From positions 39,740,714 to 39,804,713 of the forward strand of contig CM049320.1 in NCBI GenBank assembly GCA_026874595.1: 64,000 nt of DNA, given 5' to 3'. The DNA is from Sipunculus nudus (lineage: Eukaryota; Annelida; Sipuncula; Golfingiida; Sipunculidae). This document shows positions 21,401 to 36,000 of this stretch, piece by piece. A program made the translations under genes and the position numbers. The notes under the pieces were generated by a model. It was given only the letters and a program-made list of their open reading frames with translations, had not been told where the DNA came from and did not search any database. Each line of letters starts with the position of its first letter. Position 1 is the stretch's first letter.

Positions 21401-23853
21401 TCAAACTCTATTATAAAAATTAAGTTAAACATGATATTTCAATAAACATACCTAGGTTTGTCACACCCCGCCCAACCTCCATCATATATCGGTCCAAAGG
21501 AAGCTTTCCAAGGTGTTGTCAATCCTTCTTGTGTATGTACTGCAGAGGGCAGTTTCAAAATAACTGCCTAGTGATCGGCTCATTGCCATAGGTCAATGTT
21601 AGGCATGCGTCAATCAAAACCCATGAAATGTATTTGAATTTAAAGTGTTTTGTATTCTTTGTGGATATCTGAGTTTCTAAAGTTGAGCTATTACCTGGCA
21701 GTATAATGCATCCCTCCTGTGCCAAGGTCTCCATATCACAACCAGGACTCAGTGGCCCGCCTTCCCTTCCAAGGTCTTTATTTTCGTTGAGCAGTTGCGA
21801 ATTTAAACTGTCCAATGATCCGATACAATGTATTTGCATCCATTTCTTTTCTGGCCTGTGTGGACAGCTGCTGATGTTTGCACGTGTTTGCAGTAGACTG
21901 TATGGTAATGATATGTTTGACCCCAATGGGTAAGTAACACGGCTTAAAGATTTGGATAAACTGTTCCAACAAGAATCCCCCGCTTTAAGGCTATTAAGTG
22001 TTGTTGTTATGTCAGGTTTTTCTTTATTAGATCGTCGATACCGTCACCTGATAGAGCTTAAGAAATATATCGATACGAATCGATACGGTTCGATGTGCTT
22101 TGTCTGCTGTATTGTTGTATCGATGAAACATACTATGTGCTACCGAATATTGCAATACCTCTATCATAACACAGTTTCATAATACATATATAAATATACA
22201 ATTGAAACTGGTGTTTATTTCGGAAATCTCGCAATTTTTATTTAATTAGGTTTTGTCAAATATATTTAAAATGACCGTATAGTCTCATTCTGCTTTAAAT
22301 ACAAAAAGACCACTACCAATTTGAAAAGGCTACCATTTGTGCTTTGTGATCGGCGTCATGCACGGGAAGCATTAATCAGTTTTTGATACTATCAGATTTG
22401 CAGCATTTGTCGTATCTTGTGTGCTATCTAGGCCCTTGCTTGGATTAAGAAGAAGCCCAAAAGTAATCGCCTTGTCCGTCTGTCTGTTTATCTATCTGTA
22501 TGTCCGTAATTTTTTTAAATAAAAGCTTCACTTTGATAACTACTGATAATAACTCCAACTCGGTTGACATATCAATTTTAAGCTTGAATTTTAATGGTCC
22601 CACAGATACCTTGTGTTATAAATTGTCATTGTTTGGGATTGTTTTAGTTTATTTAAGTAGCTTGCATTATTTACCCCCAATCACTTAACCCTGTAGCAGG
22701 CATTTTCCTCAGATTTGGATTCATCTAGGTAAATTTAAAGTAGTGCATATGAAGAGAAGATCTTTTGCGTTTCCTGAAGGTATATTTGAAATAATTGCTG
22801 AGAATAAGATGCACATGCAAGAAGTTACATTATTCACATATTAGACCATGGTAACCAGAGACGTAAACTGCCAGTCATCTGAGCCGTTGAGATATTCCAT
22901 CGTCCATTATTCAGCAGTGTGGTCTTTATTCAGGTACAAATTAAAACAGTGGAAACTTTAGAAGGTCAGATCCCTTACATAGAGATCTTTGGGCATTATT
23001 TTGGACACCTGCATTATTTGTTCAAAACAGCTGGAAAACTGCAGCATATATTTCTTCTGAAAATTTGAATGTATTATCTTTCAAATGAACCTAACCTTTT
23101 TTTGTTGAATTTATCTTTACCACTGGTTTAAATTCAGTTAAATTCTATCTCAATCATACCCCTGGGGTGTACATCAGATCATTGTATATATTAGTTTAAA
23201 GCCATAGCCAAATAACATTATTTTGTTTATATATAAATTTAGGTTTGTATATTCTACTTTGACGATCCCACTGATGCATCACTGTCAAAGTGAAGGTCTA
23301 TATGCAGTATCTTATCTTAGTCTGTCTGATATACTGGTACATTCACTTTATAAGTTTGTGGGACCCCCCGCAATGTTCATCATCTATACCTGCATGAAAA
23401 ATGTGGCTTATTCTTCTTTTTCTCTGCAGGGGTGTCAGGCTGTGGCCAAAAAATTCCATCTCAAACTTGACCACTTTCTGCCAGCCAACAGTTTAAAAGG
23501 AGCAAATATCTTTGTTCGTGCATGAAATATTGTCTCTGATATTTGTGTCAGGGTTATCAATAGGTTTTGAAATTAAGATCTTCTTAATTGTTCAAAATCA
23601 ATGCACTGTGGAAGACATTTGATCATTTATTAAGCATTGCACATGGAAAGTATAATCAGAATACTTATAATAAAGGCTATTCATCATTAGCCTATATCTT
23701 ATAAAGCAATCTGGTAAATGCAATTACTTAGAATAATTGAATCAACATGACAAGTAAGAATGTATGGATCTTTAATTAACAGTTTGCCACTTTACATATT
23801 CAATATTACAGATGTTAAATAGATGATTTTTTTTTGTATGTTACATATTGCAG

Positions 23854-23999
23854 GCAGTAGTTGAGGCCTTTGAAATTCTTCAAGACAAAATGACCTCTGA
23901 AGGATATCTACAGGAAAAGACAACCCACGTACTGGCCACATGGGAAAGAATGATTCCCAAGAGCCCTCAAGTACTGAGAGATCTGAAAATTCATTACTG
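23854..23999 (+). other. Exon-like island E6 (copy 2)
   Basis: It is identical to copy 1 over all 146 bp, including splice-like ends. Confidence 0.5.
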
Positions 24000-25800
24000 G
24001 TGAGGAGATACACTGGGACACTTGACAATTTAATGCAGGCGAGAACTGAGACAATCATAGAACAGACAGATATGGGATTATTATTATTATTAGTCTCCTG
24101 CAATAGGAGGGAGAATTACTAAAATGGTCTGCGTCCGTCCGTCCCTCCCGTTTACACTTCTCTACCAAATATCTCCGAAACCGATGTTTTATTAACAACA
24201 TTTCACATACATAGTCTTCATATGACTGGCATGTGGTTATGAACTGCAGGTAGCGACACCTATTGTTACACTATTTTTACGATCCAAAAGGGTCTTTTTT
24301 TATTTTCAAGTGAATAAATATGAAAACTAGAAACTTCAAATCATATGCTTTTGAGCTATTGAGCTCGAAAGTACCCCAAAGAATAATGAAAAATTTGATA
24401 CAAAACTCCAATATCAAAATAACTAATCTATTGATTGCCAAGATTTTTCTATGCATATTGATCATGGTTGATCATAGAGTTTTTTTTCTGGTGGCGCAGC
24501 CGGTAATATTTCAAATTTTTACGCATTTTTAATTATATTTTTCAGACCTTCAGATGAAGCAGTTGGTCCGTTAACAGGGCATAAAATCGCAACCGTTAGA
24601 CCTAAGAACTTCTGGTGGCGCCACATGTATTTATTCTTATTTTTACGTCATTTGCCCTCTGTTTTTGAGACCTTCAGATTAAGCACTCCATCCATTATTA
24701 AGGCACCCATTGTAATGGTTAGACCTAGAAAATGTACATCCAGGGAAGTCCTAGTCATATCTCCTGGGAAACCTGACATTAGGTCATGATGACCTATATA
24801 TTGTGAACTTAAGTCTGAAAACTTGTTTTTAGCACCCAGTCAGTCAGACGGGGGACAATTGTATCTGCCAGGCCCAGAATCTTCTAACAAAAGATTCAGG
24901 CAGGTCTTCGGTAAATCTGCATGGAAACCTGAAATTAGGTTATGGTGACCTATATTCAGTGATCTTTGGGCTAAAGATTTGATTTTCAGCACCCGGAAAA
25001 TCAGATGGGCACAAATCGTATCTGCTTGCCCTGTATGTTCCAAAGTCTTGGGCAATATTCATGGATACCAGAAATGAGGTCATAGTGACCAATACCCGCC
25101 AATACATTTTGGTAATCTCATCAATCGCTCATTTTTACCACATTTCCCAAATTTTACACACTCAGCAAACACTGACTATCTGATTATCACCTGCAGATGG
25201 CGCCATGTTTGTCTATTTGGAAACCTGAACTTATTCACTGAATTTGGATGATTGAATTTTAGCACACAGAAAAATATCTCTCTATGTTCATAAATTAGGT
25301 TGAATTTGGCTAATTTGTCAGAATTATTAACCAGAAGATAAGGTATTAAGAACAGAAGGAACAATATTCACCAATGCTTAATTTCAACTATTGAAGGTAG
25401 AGAGTATTTTATGCAGCATTAAACTAAATTTCACTAAGGTTAGTTATTAAATATCAGAAAAGCGGTTTTTTTTTCAACTTATTAACTAAAAAGTAAAAAC
25501 CCCTGCCATGTTTGTCACGCCACTGCATTCTTATTGATTCAAGCATTTTCATTTTGAAAATAAATTATATATCTAATATTCATGCATGTTCACCTCTAGT
25601 TTTGAGACCTAGAAATGACAGCAATCATATCATTTTCTCAGCTGTGGATTTTCCACCATTCCAAAATTACAGCCATGGTATCACAAACCCCTCCCTAGCT
25701 AAACATTAGGGTATAATGTCAGGCTACCCACCCATATATAAGCATCAAAACTGATTAATCTCTTTTGTTAACATAAATAATATTTAATTTTGCATGGACG

Positions 25801-28800
25801 AATGAATGAATGAATGAATGAATAAATAAATAAATGAGTTTTATTAGGAAAATATAGGCCTCAGACCCATAGCTTCATAATAATGATTCACATTATGCAT
25901 TTATACATAGTCACGAAACCTAATGTTCAAAACTTAAAATACACAATCAAAGAACAAAACAACAACAACAAAAATAATAAAAATACTAACAGTATCTATG
26001 AAATTTAATAGTAATATTTGTTATAATAATAATACAAAATAAATAATAATAATCAAATAATAATAATACATACGTACATAAATAATAAAGAGATAATAAA
26101 TAGAAGAAAACATTGTACATAGACGGGTATAAATGAGTTACATTAGTTCTGATATGATTTACACCGAATTTAACAACACATATAAATATCTGATCTATGC
26201 TGGATATACAAACCTGTTTCTGGTCCCTTACAGTAAAAATTTTCCATTGGGAAGAGAAGAAGTCAAGACTATATAGATGATATGTTTAAATCAATTACAA
26301 GAAACTGATGTTTGTAGAATTCTATAATTAAGGTTGAACAGCTGATATGTGTATATTAACATTTTAGTTTATCTTTGCGATGCATGATATATTCATGAAA
26401 TTTTAACACAGTTCTTAATTAAGATTTTTACATTTTTTCAGTTGTTCACTCCTGCATAAAAGTGGTTTAACAGTCCTTTTTATTGCACAAAAGAATAAAA
26501 TAGAATTTACAAAACCATCATAATGATAGTTCAGTACAAAACTATATTTTCATTTAAAGTATAAATCATTTGCCAATATGGAAACCTTTGAATGATTATA
26601 ATAAATAAATAACCTGGCAGAATTTATAGTATGTGTCTACAATATTAATATCACATCGTAAAGCACACTGCTGTATTTATGCAAAAAAGTTGCAATATTC
26701 ATCTGTTGTGCATACATCTATATACAAAGTAACCAGGTAGCAATACCTGTTTACCTTGCATTTGAATTACTATTTATAATACGTATTGTACAAGCAGTTA
26801 CATTCATTAAATTAAAAGTCTGTGCAAGACAGCAGAGCATTTTATATAGTTTATGCAATACAATCAAGGTTGTTATTATTATTAGTGATGAAAATGCAAC
26901 ATTAGATATTTATAAAAGTTTATTAATATGATCACACAATCTAACATTAACAAACCCATGTTCTTGTTCCTAATATATAATAAAAGTTTTAAATTACCCA
27001 ATAAAGATAATTGATATATTTTACTATTCTCTCTGATTTACAGCTCACACTTTTCATAACATTTAACTATGGAATACCATCTAGTGGAGTTTTGCTTTTA
27101 TCAAATGCATGATATGTGTAGGCCGCAAGACTGTTTATTTTGACTGGGTCTTCACTTGACATTAGTAAGTGGAATTTTGAATTGTTGACTTTAGACATAT
27201 ATTTTCTCTTCAGGTTATCATACAAAGGACATTTCATAATAAAATGGTATTCATCTTCTACATTTGCTTCTCCATGGTTTAAGCAGTATCTACAGAGTCT
27301 GTCTACCAAATCTGTTTTATTTTGACGTCAATGTTCTATATCTAGTTCATGGGAAGATGTTCTTAGTCTTGCCAAATTAGTTCGATATCTCTTATTTTAA
27401 ATGAATGATAAATAAAATTCTCTATCTAATGTATTTTTAAATATTACATAAGTTTTTAATCTTCCATTAGTTTTTATGTTTTCTGACCATTCTTGCAGTC
27501 CATTATCCTGCAGTCTTTTGTTAAATCATGACAAAAAAAAAAGATTTTTTTGTTATTTACACAACAATATACATATACAATACACACATGAACACATAGT
27601 TTTGACACTGACATAAGTCAAACACAATGAATGAATAATGATAATATTTAAATAGATTAAGAAAACAAATCATGCTTATTACAAACAAAACACCCATTAA
27701 TTAACTTATTCTCAATAAAATTCCAATAGTCTCTTTAGTCTTTGTGATGATTCAGTAGCTGTTTACATCTAATTGAGTTTCTTCCAATATATGGTAAATA
27801 CAAATGTATTGGGTTAATAAATCAGCACTAATTTGAATCCCCTACATCTTGTGATAGCCATGCATATCCAAAACCATTAGAAATTTATATATATTTTATT
27901 CTTGTTTCCTAGTTTTCCTTACCATTCTCATCTAATTTGTATAGTTTATAGTAAAGTCGCTTTGGGAATCTGTTTTTCTGGCATTCTCACTATTTAAATA
28001 AAAAAAATACATTTGATCATAAACAGGGTTTGCATTAACAGTCTGCCACAATCCCCTAGTGCTGCAGCATCGGGTGAAGATGTATTAATACTAAGAATAT
28101 ATTAAAGAGTTTGGTATGTACCTATTCTATATTATCCCTTTTCATATAACCCCATAGTTTACTGCCAAAAGACAGAACTGGTAGTATCATTTATCAAACA
28201 GGGAAACGATTCTTTTACTGTGATATATTTGTACTCAGAAATAACCTCTTTTATCATGAGATTAGATTTATTTTCTAACTACACTCATCTATCAGCGGTT
28301 ATAAGGTGCAGTTGTTATTTATCTATATCTCCTTCGCTTGAACCATTGCCTTACTTAAACTGTTTTCCGGGCTTTCATCGCCAGGTCTTGCTCAGGTCCG
28401 ATAACTTTCATCAATACAATAAGAGAGGGATCATTCATATATATATTAAGTCCAAAATATATACTTCGATTATCAGTTTTATGAGAAGGGGCAATATGTA
28501 TGTTGGTTATATTCCCAATTACCCAAATGACACAAAAAATAATTTTACCGGCTACATGCTGGAACAGGATAATTACCGCCCCAGAAGTATATGTCTCCAG
28601 ATATCAACCATTTCTGTTTTAATGTATTAAAGACCTATTTCCCTCGCCCTGCTTCTATTAATATAACTTTTGTTTGACTGATCTAAATTTAAATCTAACA
28701 TGACATTCCAATCACCTCCAATAATCCTGTGATCATTGGAAAGATTCTCAATCTCTAAAAATAGCCTTTAATAAATTGTTTGCGATTCATTATAAGGCCA

Positions 28801-29118
28801 ATATACATTTACTAATGTGATCTTATAATCGTTCACTAAGCAGACTAAAATTTTATCTTTATCTTAAACCGCTTTTCGATTTCACAAGAAATATTGTTCT
28901 TAAATTATATGGCTGAATCCCTAGCATTTGTTGTACTTTGGCTGTTTATGTTTTTTTTGTATCCATTCTGCTCTAAATTTATCTTCTGTTACTTAACTAC
29001 TGGGAGTTTCTCGCATAAAAACTCTCTCTTTATCTGTCTTTCTTTGTAATCAATAAAAAATCTCTCATCTTTTCGTAAAGCTGCCTTAACCCCGTACATA
29101 GATGAACACTATGTTCAA
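25801..29118 (-). pseudogene. LINE remnant, copy 2
   Basis: It has the same arrangement as in copy 1: 3' repeat end at 25801, C-terminal zinc fragment 27067-27532, insert, post-RT fragment, endonuclease 28452-29118. Difference: a G-to-stop change in the LDIEHG segment (27328-27330), so the longest downstream ATG frame is 80 codons instead of 102. The post-RT motif reads in frame as GFGYAWLSQDVGDSN. Confidence 0.85.
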
Positions 29119-30235
29119 TTATTAAATCTATGTGAAAAACGATCCATGTGGCCCACCTAACAATCATGATCTATATGTATTAGCGATATTATGAGAAATC
29201 AGATTAAAGCAGCAACATTTACTCATAAAATATAAACCCTGAAGTTGAAATTTTTACAATTTCCACAAACAATTAAAATTGCAAAATACACAGTATAAGA
29301 AAACATAAACAATATAGCAAATAAGTCACTGCCTTTAACCCCGGCTTGGCAGCATTTCAACAGCCTAATATTTTGCCGTCACATTTAACTCTGATCTTCC
29401 CCCAGTGCTGCCGCCTGTCGTACATAAAAGAAACTACATCATAAAAAATCACTTCTCTGCATTTTCAAGTTCCTGTTTTCTTGCATGTAGTTCCTCCACT
29501 GTTGTGTCTAGTTCTATTCTATCTTACACATTTCTTTAATACCTATGCTTTAACCGCTTCTGTATTTTGCAAGATATCGGGGTCTTTCCACCATAATTGT
29601 TATCAGACCAAAATGAGCGCGGTCCCATTGGTTCTTTTCATTGCAACATCAGGATTTCATTGGAATTTAAAATTCCCTTATTACGTTTCATTCCTTATTC
29701 GCTCATTGCCTTGTTATTTGTTATTCTGTTTCATTGATTTTTTTTTTATTTTTCGCTCATTTTCTTTTTAGTTATTACTTTGTCTTATTGATTGTAATTT
29801 ATTATTCGCTAATTGCCTTGTTATTTGTTACTCTGTATCATTGAATTATTATTTATTATTCGCTAATTGCCGAATTTCTTATTGTTTTATTGAATTGGTT
29901 TCATTATTCACTAATTTCCTTTCTATTCGTTATTCTGTCTCTGAATTGTTATTTATTATTCGCTAATTGACCTGTCATTTTTTATTCCGTCTCACTGCTA
30001 TGATATTTATTTTTTTATTGCTTTGTTTACTATTATCTTTCATGAACATATTTTTATCCTGCAACATGTTGCCTTCGAAAAAGTGTTTTATCGGGCTATG
30101 GCTTAAGTTTCTATACTGCTGCTATTCTCTTAACTGTTAGGAAGGTCATCACAAGAGAGCTTGTGAGGTAGAAAGAGACCATGGCTCTCATTGGTCAGAC
30201 GTACTAATATATTTTATTTGTCCAAAGCTTGCAAA

Positions 30236-30321
<86 letters not shown>

Positions 30322-32099
30322 TTCCACTAATTATTCGCACAAGGATATTTGATTAGATTCTATTGTTTTATAGTTATTTTTAGCTTTATAAACAAACTCA
30401 AAGTAGGATTTCTACAAGAGTATTCCTTGCATGATACTGCCGACAATATGCCGTAGGCTAAAATGACCTAGTTTGAGGGGTTCCTTACTTATGAATCATT
30501 GAGCTTCCATTATTATATTTAAAAAACAATATCCATTAACAGACGCACTAGTTATAGCAGTGAGGACAGCTGGTCTCTGTTGGGGAGAATTCACTCTAGT
30601 AGGATCAACAAGCTGATAGGTGCCTGTACAATATTAAGGTGGAGTCTTGGAAACGGTTCCTTTGTCTGAGTTCTTCCTTTCATTTATCCTAAGACGAGTT
30701 TTCGGAAGCCATTTTCTCAATCAGGGCATTCAAAACACGGGGTGATTCTGTAAGCCCGAACTGTGACCTTGACACCCGGATAAGGGATTTCATCTCGGAA
30801 TTTCTAGCTGTTGGACTAAAGAGAATCTAATTTAGTGCTTGTACTGGTCACAAACTATTGCCGGTTATCTAAAAAGCATTCAATTGTGTAAACAAAATCT
30901 TCCCCTTTGATTGCGCTCCGTCAAAAAATCGTATCATGACACAATATCTAATACATAATGATACGCGTATGACGTTCAAGAAAAAAATTCAAGTTCCCAA
31001 TTCCTTCATTATTTGGCAAAAATCACCTCTCTTTGAACGCTCAAAATTATAATGTAACTTGCCAACACTTTGGCTTGAGCATACCCGACTCTTCCATTTT
31101 ACATTTACATGTTTTCTTTTTTTCTGTCTTTGTGGATATCTGAGTTTCCAAAGATGGGCAAGCCATCTCACCGGACCCTTGCGGTTTTTGTGCCACTCTC
31201 TCCATATCACCACAAGGACTCGTTTACTCTTCGTAGGTTTTTATATTAATTCCAGTCTTAAGCCACTGCGGAATCAAAAAGTTCAAAGTTTCCATATATT
31301 ATATTTGCATCCATGAGATTTCTGATCTTGTGTGTGTAGCTGAGGATGTTCGCATGTGACTGCAACAGACGGGATGGTTATTACATGTTTGGCCCCACGG
31401 TTCAGTAACAAAACTTCAAGCAGCGGATAAACTGTTCCAACAACAAGTTCCGGTTCAATGCTAAAAATGTTGTTGTGTCGTAATTTTCTTCTTTAAGCTG
31501 TCGATAATGCCACCTGATACAGCCAGAGAAATGTATCGATACGATTCGATATGCCACCTGCTCACGCTTTATGATATCCTTTGCTTGATTGTCGTAAAAA
31601 GGAAACACACTGACTGCTTGTAAATATAAATGTAAATTTATTCAAAAACACAAACTTAACAATTAAAAAATTTAATCTATAATTGTTAAGGTTGACTCTT
31701 TTATACATGATTGAGACCAAATGTATTGTGATAATATTATATTGTAGACTTGATGACAAATGGATACTTTTCTCATGACGAGCCGGCGCATGTGAGTGAC
31801 AATAGAAGATTTTAACAATGGTTTCCTTTTTTTTTGATGATGTAGGGTGTATTCATACAATGATGTCAGTAGAGCAAACCTTCCTCTTTATAACCCATAG
31901 TTTTATTTCAGATTGTGCAAGGTCCGAGTGCAAGTGGAACACTATCTGGAAGTTCATTTATGTATGTGCTGTATTATTTTCAGTTCATAAATGTCAAGTT
32001 AATGAAAGATACACAGTGACAAAATCTTCAGAGTAGGTAATGGGTCATCTGATCTTGGAGGAGCACGTTGAGGAGTCAACATCAGGCAAGTTACAATGA

Positions 32100-32141
<42 letters not shown>

Positions 32142-32419
32142 GTATACTTGTCTTTAGACCGTCCATTACGCCCAATTAAATATATAATAAATGTATTAAT
32201 TATAGAGAACCCCTGTAATAATTATACAGAAGTCTGGTATCTTACATAGAAATCGTACATTTACAGAGGAGGGAAAATAGTACTTCTTCAGTATTGAATA
32301 AACTGCATTAAGGTAGATGTATAACACATTGTTAATTGCATTATCATATTAAGGCCAAATGTATATCGCGCAAATAAAAAAAGTACATTTAAATACAACC
32401 AGACATGAGGAATATGCAG

Positions 32420-32522
32420 TTATCTCACACCAAAGGGGTATGACATGATGACAGAACCAACACTGTCAGCCCTTCCGTCCCCGAAGGAGGCAGCCGTTCC
32501 AAACGCCAAGTCAGACCTGCAG
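32420..32522 (+). other. Exon-like island E2 (copy 3)
   Basis: It is identical to copies 1 and 2. Confidence 0.4.
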
Positions 32523-32971
32523 GTACACGAATATGTAAGTAATTTCACTTACCACTTTTTTCTACATTCATTTATAAAATAATACCATAAAAGTCCACTG
32601 AAAGATTTCCAAGCAAGGTCCGTACGTTTGTGAAATGGTGCGAAATTCACAGGCTGCCTGGAAAAACTGAATCATAAACTGAATCAGGAACATGAAGAAC
32701 AGGCGGGATGCAACAGTAACTACATTTATTGCATGAAAATATCCCAAGTATATTTTCAACATAATCCTTCATTAATACACACTGCAGTCGTTCTGTATCT
32801 AAATCTCCTCTGCTTGAATCGCTGCTTTGTTTAGCAAAATTTTCGGGGTTTCACCACCAGATCTGGTGCAGGGCCGATAGTTGTTATCAAACCAATGAGA
32901 CAGGGGTGTAAGGGTTTTTCAAGGTAGAGTTGGATGCACAATACGGCACCTGGCTGTCATTCATATATATG

Positions 32972-33015
<44 letters not shown>

Positions 33016-36000
33016 TTATCTTTGTTTTATTTTATTCTCTCATTGCCTTTATGTTTATTATACACTTATTTCCTTGTTATACATTATTCGCTCATTACCA
33101 TCATATTGATTATACTCTCCCTGCTTTGTTAATAACTGTTCTCTCATTGCCTTGAAATCGAATATTCTGTCCTTATCTTGATATTTCCTATTCCGTCTAA
33201 TTGCCTTTTATTTATTTTCCCTTCAATGTCCGGAAAATTATTTAACTCTGATTGATTTTTATTTGACTCTCATTGCCTGTTTTTTTATTATTCTCTCTCA
33301 TTGACTTGACATAATTAATATGTCTCACTGCCTTGTTTTCTATTAATCTCTCCTTGCCATATTTATTATGCTGTCTCATTACCTTACACATTGAATCATA
33401 TTTTCATCCTGTCTCATTATCTAACACATTTGAAACATATTTTCATCTTGTCTCATTATGTTACACATTTGAAACATATTTTCATGTTCATACATGAAAA
33501 CCTTCGGAAGAAAGCCTTCTTGATTTTCTTGTATTAATAAAACAACTGACATAAGCATATACATAAAAAGTCTTCATTGCCTTGTTATTTAATAGCTTAA
33601 GTACTGGTGCTTGGTGCACAGCGTACTTTTTCTTATCAGATTTCCGGACTTCCTACGTTTATTTCGCGGCTGTTATAAACTGCTGTCGTACTTTATCTTT
33701 AGCTCCTAACCTTTAGCCACTGCTTTATTCAGAAAAAAAAACTTTAGAAAACCTTATTCAGAAAAAAACTTTATTTCAAAAGTTAGAGTTAGACAATGCA
33801 ACACCAGGCTATCATAGGTATTTATTATAACCTCATTTCGTATTATTCCTTATTCGCTCATTGCCTTCTTATTTGTTATTCTGTCTCATTGATGTTATTT
33901 ATTATTCACTCATTGCTTTCTTATTGTTATCTTATGCCTTTAGTTTCTATACCGCTGCTATTCCCTTATTTTTTTAAAGAGGATCACTACTAGACGTACT
34001 TGTTTGTTTTATTGGCCAAAGCCAAGGAAACTATCATATGCTTGAGATTTGTTAGTAATTAATCGTACATGGTGCATTCTATAACTTTTCTATCGTTTCA
34101 GGATGTTCTAAGCTTTATACACGAATACAAGTGGGATCTTTATAAGGGCATTCCTGGCATAAAATGGCTGGGCACCTGCTCTAGGCTGAAATGACCTCGC
34201 TGTAGGGTATTCTTACGCATGCATTACCAAGATTCCTTTCTTTAATTTTTGAAAATAATATCAATTAACAGTCGCACTGGTTTTACCTGTAACAACACCT
34301 GGTAGGAACAACCAGTCGATAGATGCCTGTACAATATTAGGGTGGAGACTTTGAAACGTTTCCATTGTTCGAGTTTCTCCTCGGGTTTTCGAAAACAGTT
34401 TTACCAATCGAGGCATTCAGCACCCTTGGGGATGGATGTCTGTGGCGCACGAAGTGTGAGCCGAGACTCGGATGTGGGGTCGCACTCCTATATTTCTAGC
34501 TGTTGGACATAGAGAATCAATGCGAACGCTTGTACTGGGTTTTGACCATTGCCAGTTATTTAAAAAAAAAACAGTCACTTGTGTAAACACGGTACTTACA
34601 ACTTACCTTGATAAGGGCATTCCTGGCATGAAATGGCTGGGCACCTGCCCTAGGCTGAAATGACCTCGCTGGAGGGTATCCTTGCGCATGCTTAACCAAG
34701 ATTCCTTTCTTTAATTTTTGAAAATAATATCAATTAACAGTCGCACTGTTTTTACCTTTAACAACACCTGGTAGGAACAACCAGCCGATAGATGCCTGTA
34801 CAATATTAGGGTGGAGACTTTGAAACGTTTCCATTGTTCAAGTTCCTCCTCGGGTTTTCGAAAACAGTTTTACCAATCGAGGCATTCAGCACCCTTGGGA
34901 ATGGGGTGTCTGTGGCGCACGAAGTGTGAGCCGAGACTCGGATGTGGGGTCGCACTCCTATATTTCTAGCTTTTGGACATAGAGAATCAATGCGAACGCT
35001 TGTACTGGGTTCTGACCATTGCCAGTTATTTAAAAGAACAGTCACTTGTGTTAACACGGTACTTACAACTTACCCTTTGATTTCACTCCAGTGAATAAAA
35101 CATGATATGACACTTTGACTATATTTATTTAAAAAATAATACGATTACAACGTAGAATTAAAATCAGTTTACACAACCCTTCAATATTTGTCACAAATCA
35201 CCTCTCATTTCGACGATTCTTCTTTCAATGTGGAATAACATTGTGTAATACAACATTTTTTCCCTAAGCGTCTCAGACTTCTCATTTTCTTTCCATTGAA
35301 AGCCTGATGAATGAATATTTATTTAAAAAACAAATGCTTTACTTGACATTGATGAAAGGAGCTTTCATTCCCTAATCACATTGTCGCAATCTTCCTTTCT
35401 TGACTTTGTTTGTTTGAAATGTGTTGCACTTCTGCACAGCAATACTTAAATACAAACGCCGTGAAGGAAAAGGTAGCACGCCTGCAAAAGAAAACAGGCT
35501 ATACAGTTTCTATTTGTGTCTTATATAAATAAACGACAAAAGAACAATATTTCTAATGTGGATTGAATACTTATGTACGCTTTGAAAATGTGTGCCTTTC
35601 CTTGGCGGATAAATGATTTACAGAATATATTTGAAAACAAAATCTTTATGCCGAAAGAGACCCTCTGCTTCTGTTGTCGACAAAATAACGTAAATTATTC
35701 ATGTCCGAGCGCAAACGTGTTATGCACCCTTCGTCAAGGCCTAGCCGGATTATACACCCCATGTGTGCCATTGTCTCCATATCACAACATATTGTCCTTC
35801 CCTTTCAAGGTCTTTGTTTTCATTGGATGCATATACGCGGCTGTAAAATAAATCGGCCCCATATATCCTATATATTTATTTTTTTTCTCTTGTTTTCTTA
35901 TAATATTAGTGGGTTAATGTCTATTCTAAATATACAGAACAAGCCTGATTAGTTTACATGTATTAAAACCCCAAACTTTTTTTTCAAAACTGCAATTATC

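Larger units (their letters stand above)
14576..29176. repeat. Long tandem unit, copy 2 (14,601 bp)
   Basis: This is a full-length repeat of copy 1, collinear throughout. The largest length change is the second (TA)n tract (18367-18431), about 16 bp longer than in copy 1. Private variants include a base change at 27330 that turns a glycine codon of the LINE C-terminal frame into TGA. Copies 1 and 2 are the most similar pair of long units in the window. Confidence 0.97.
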
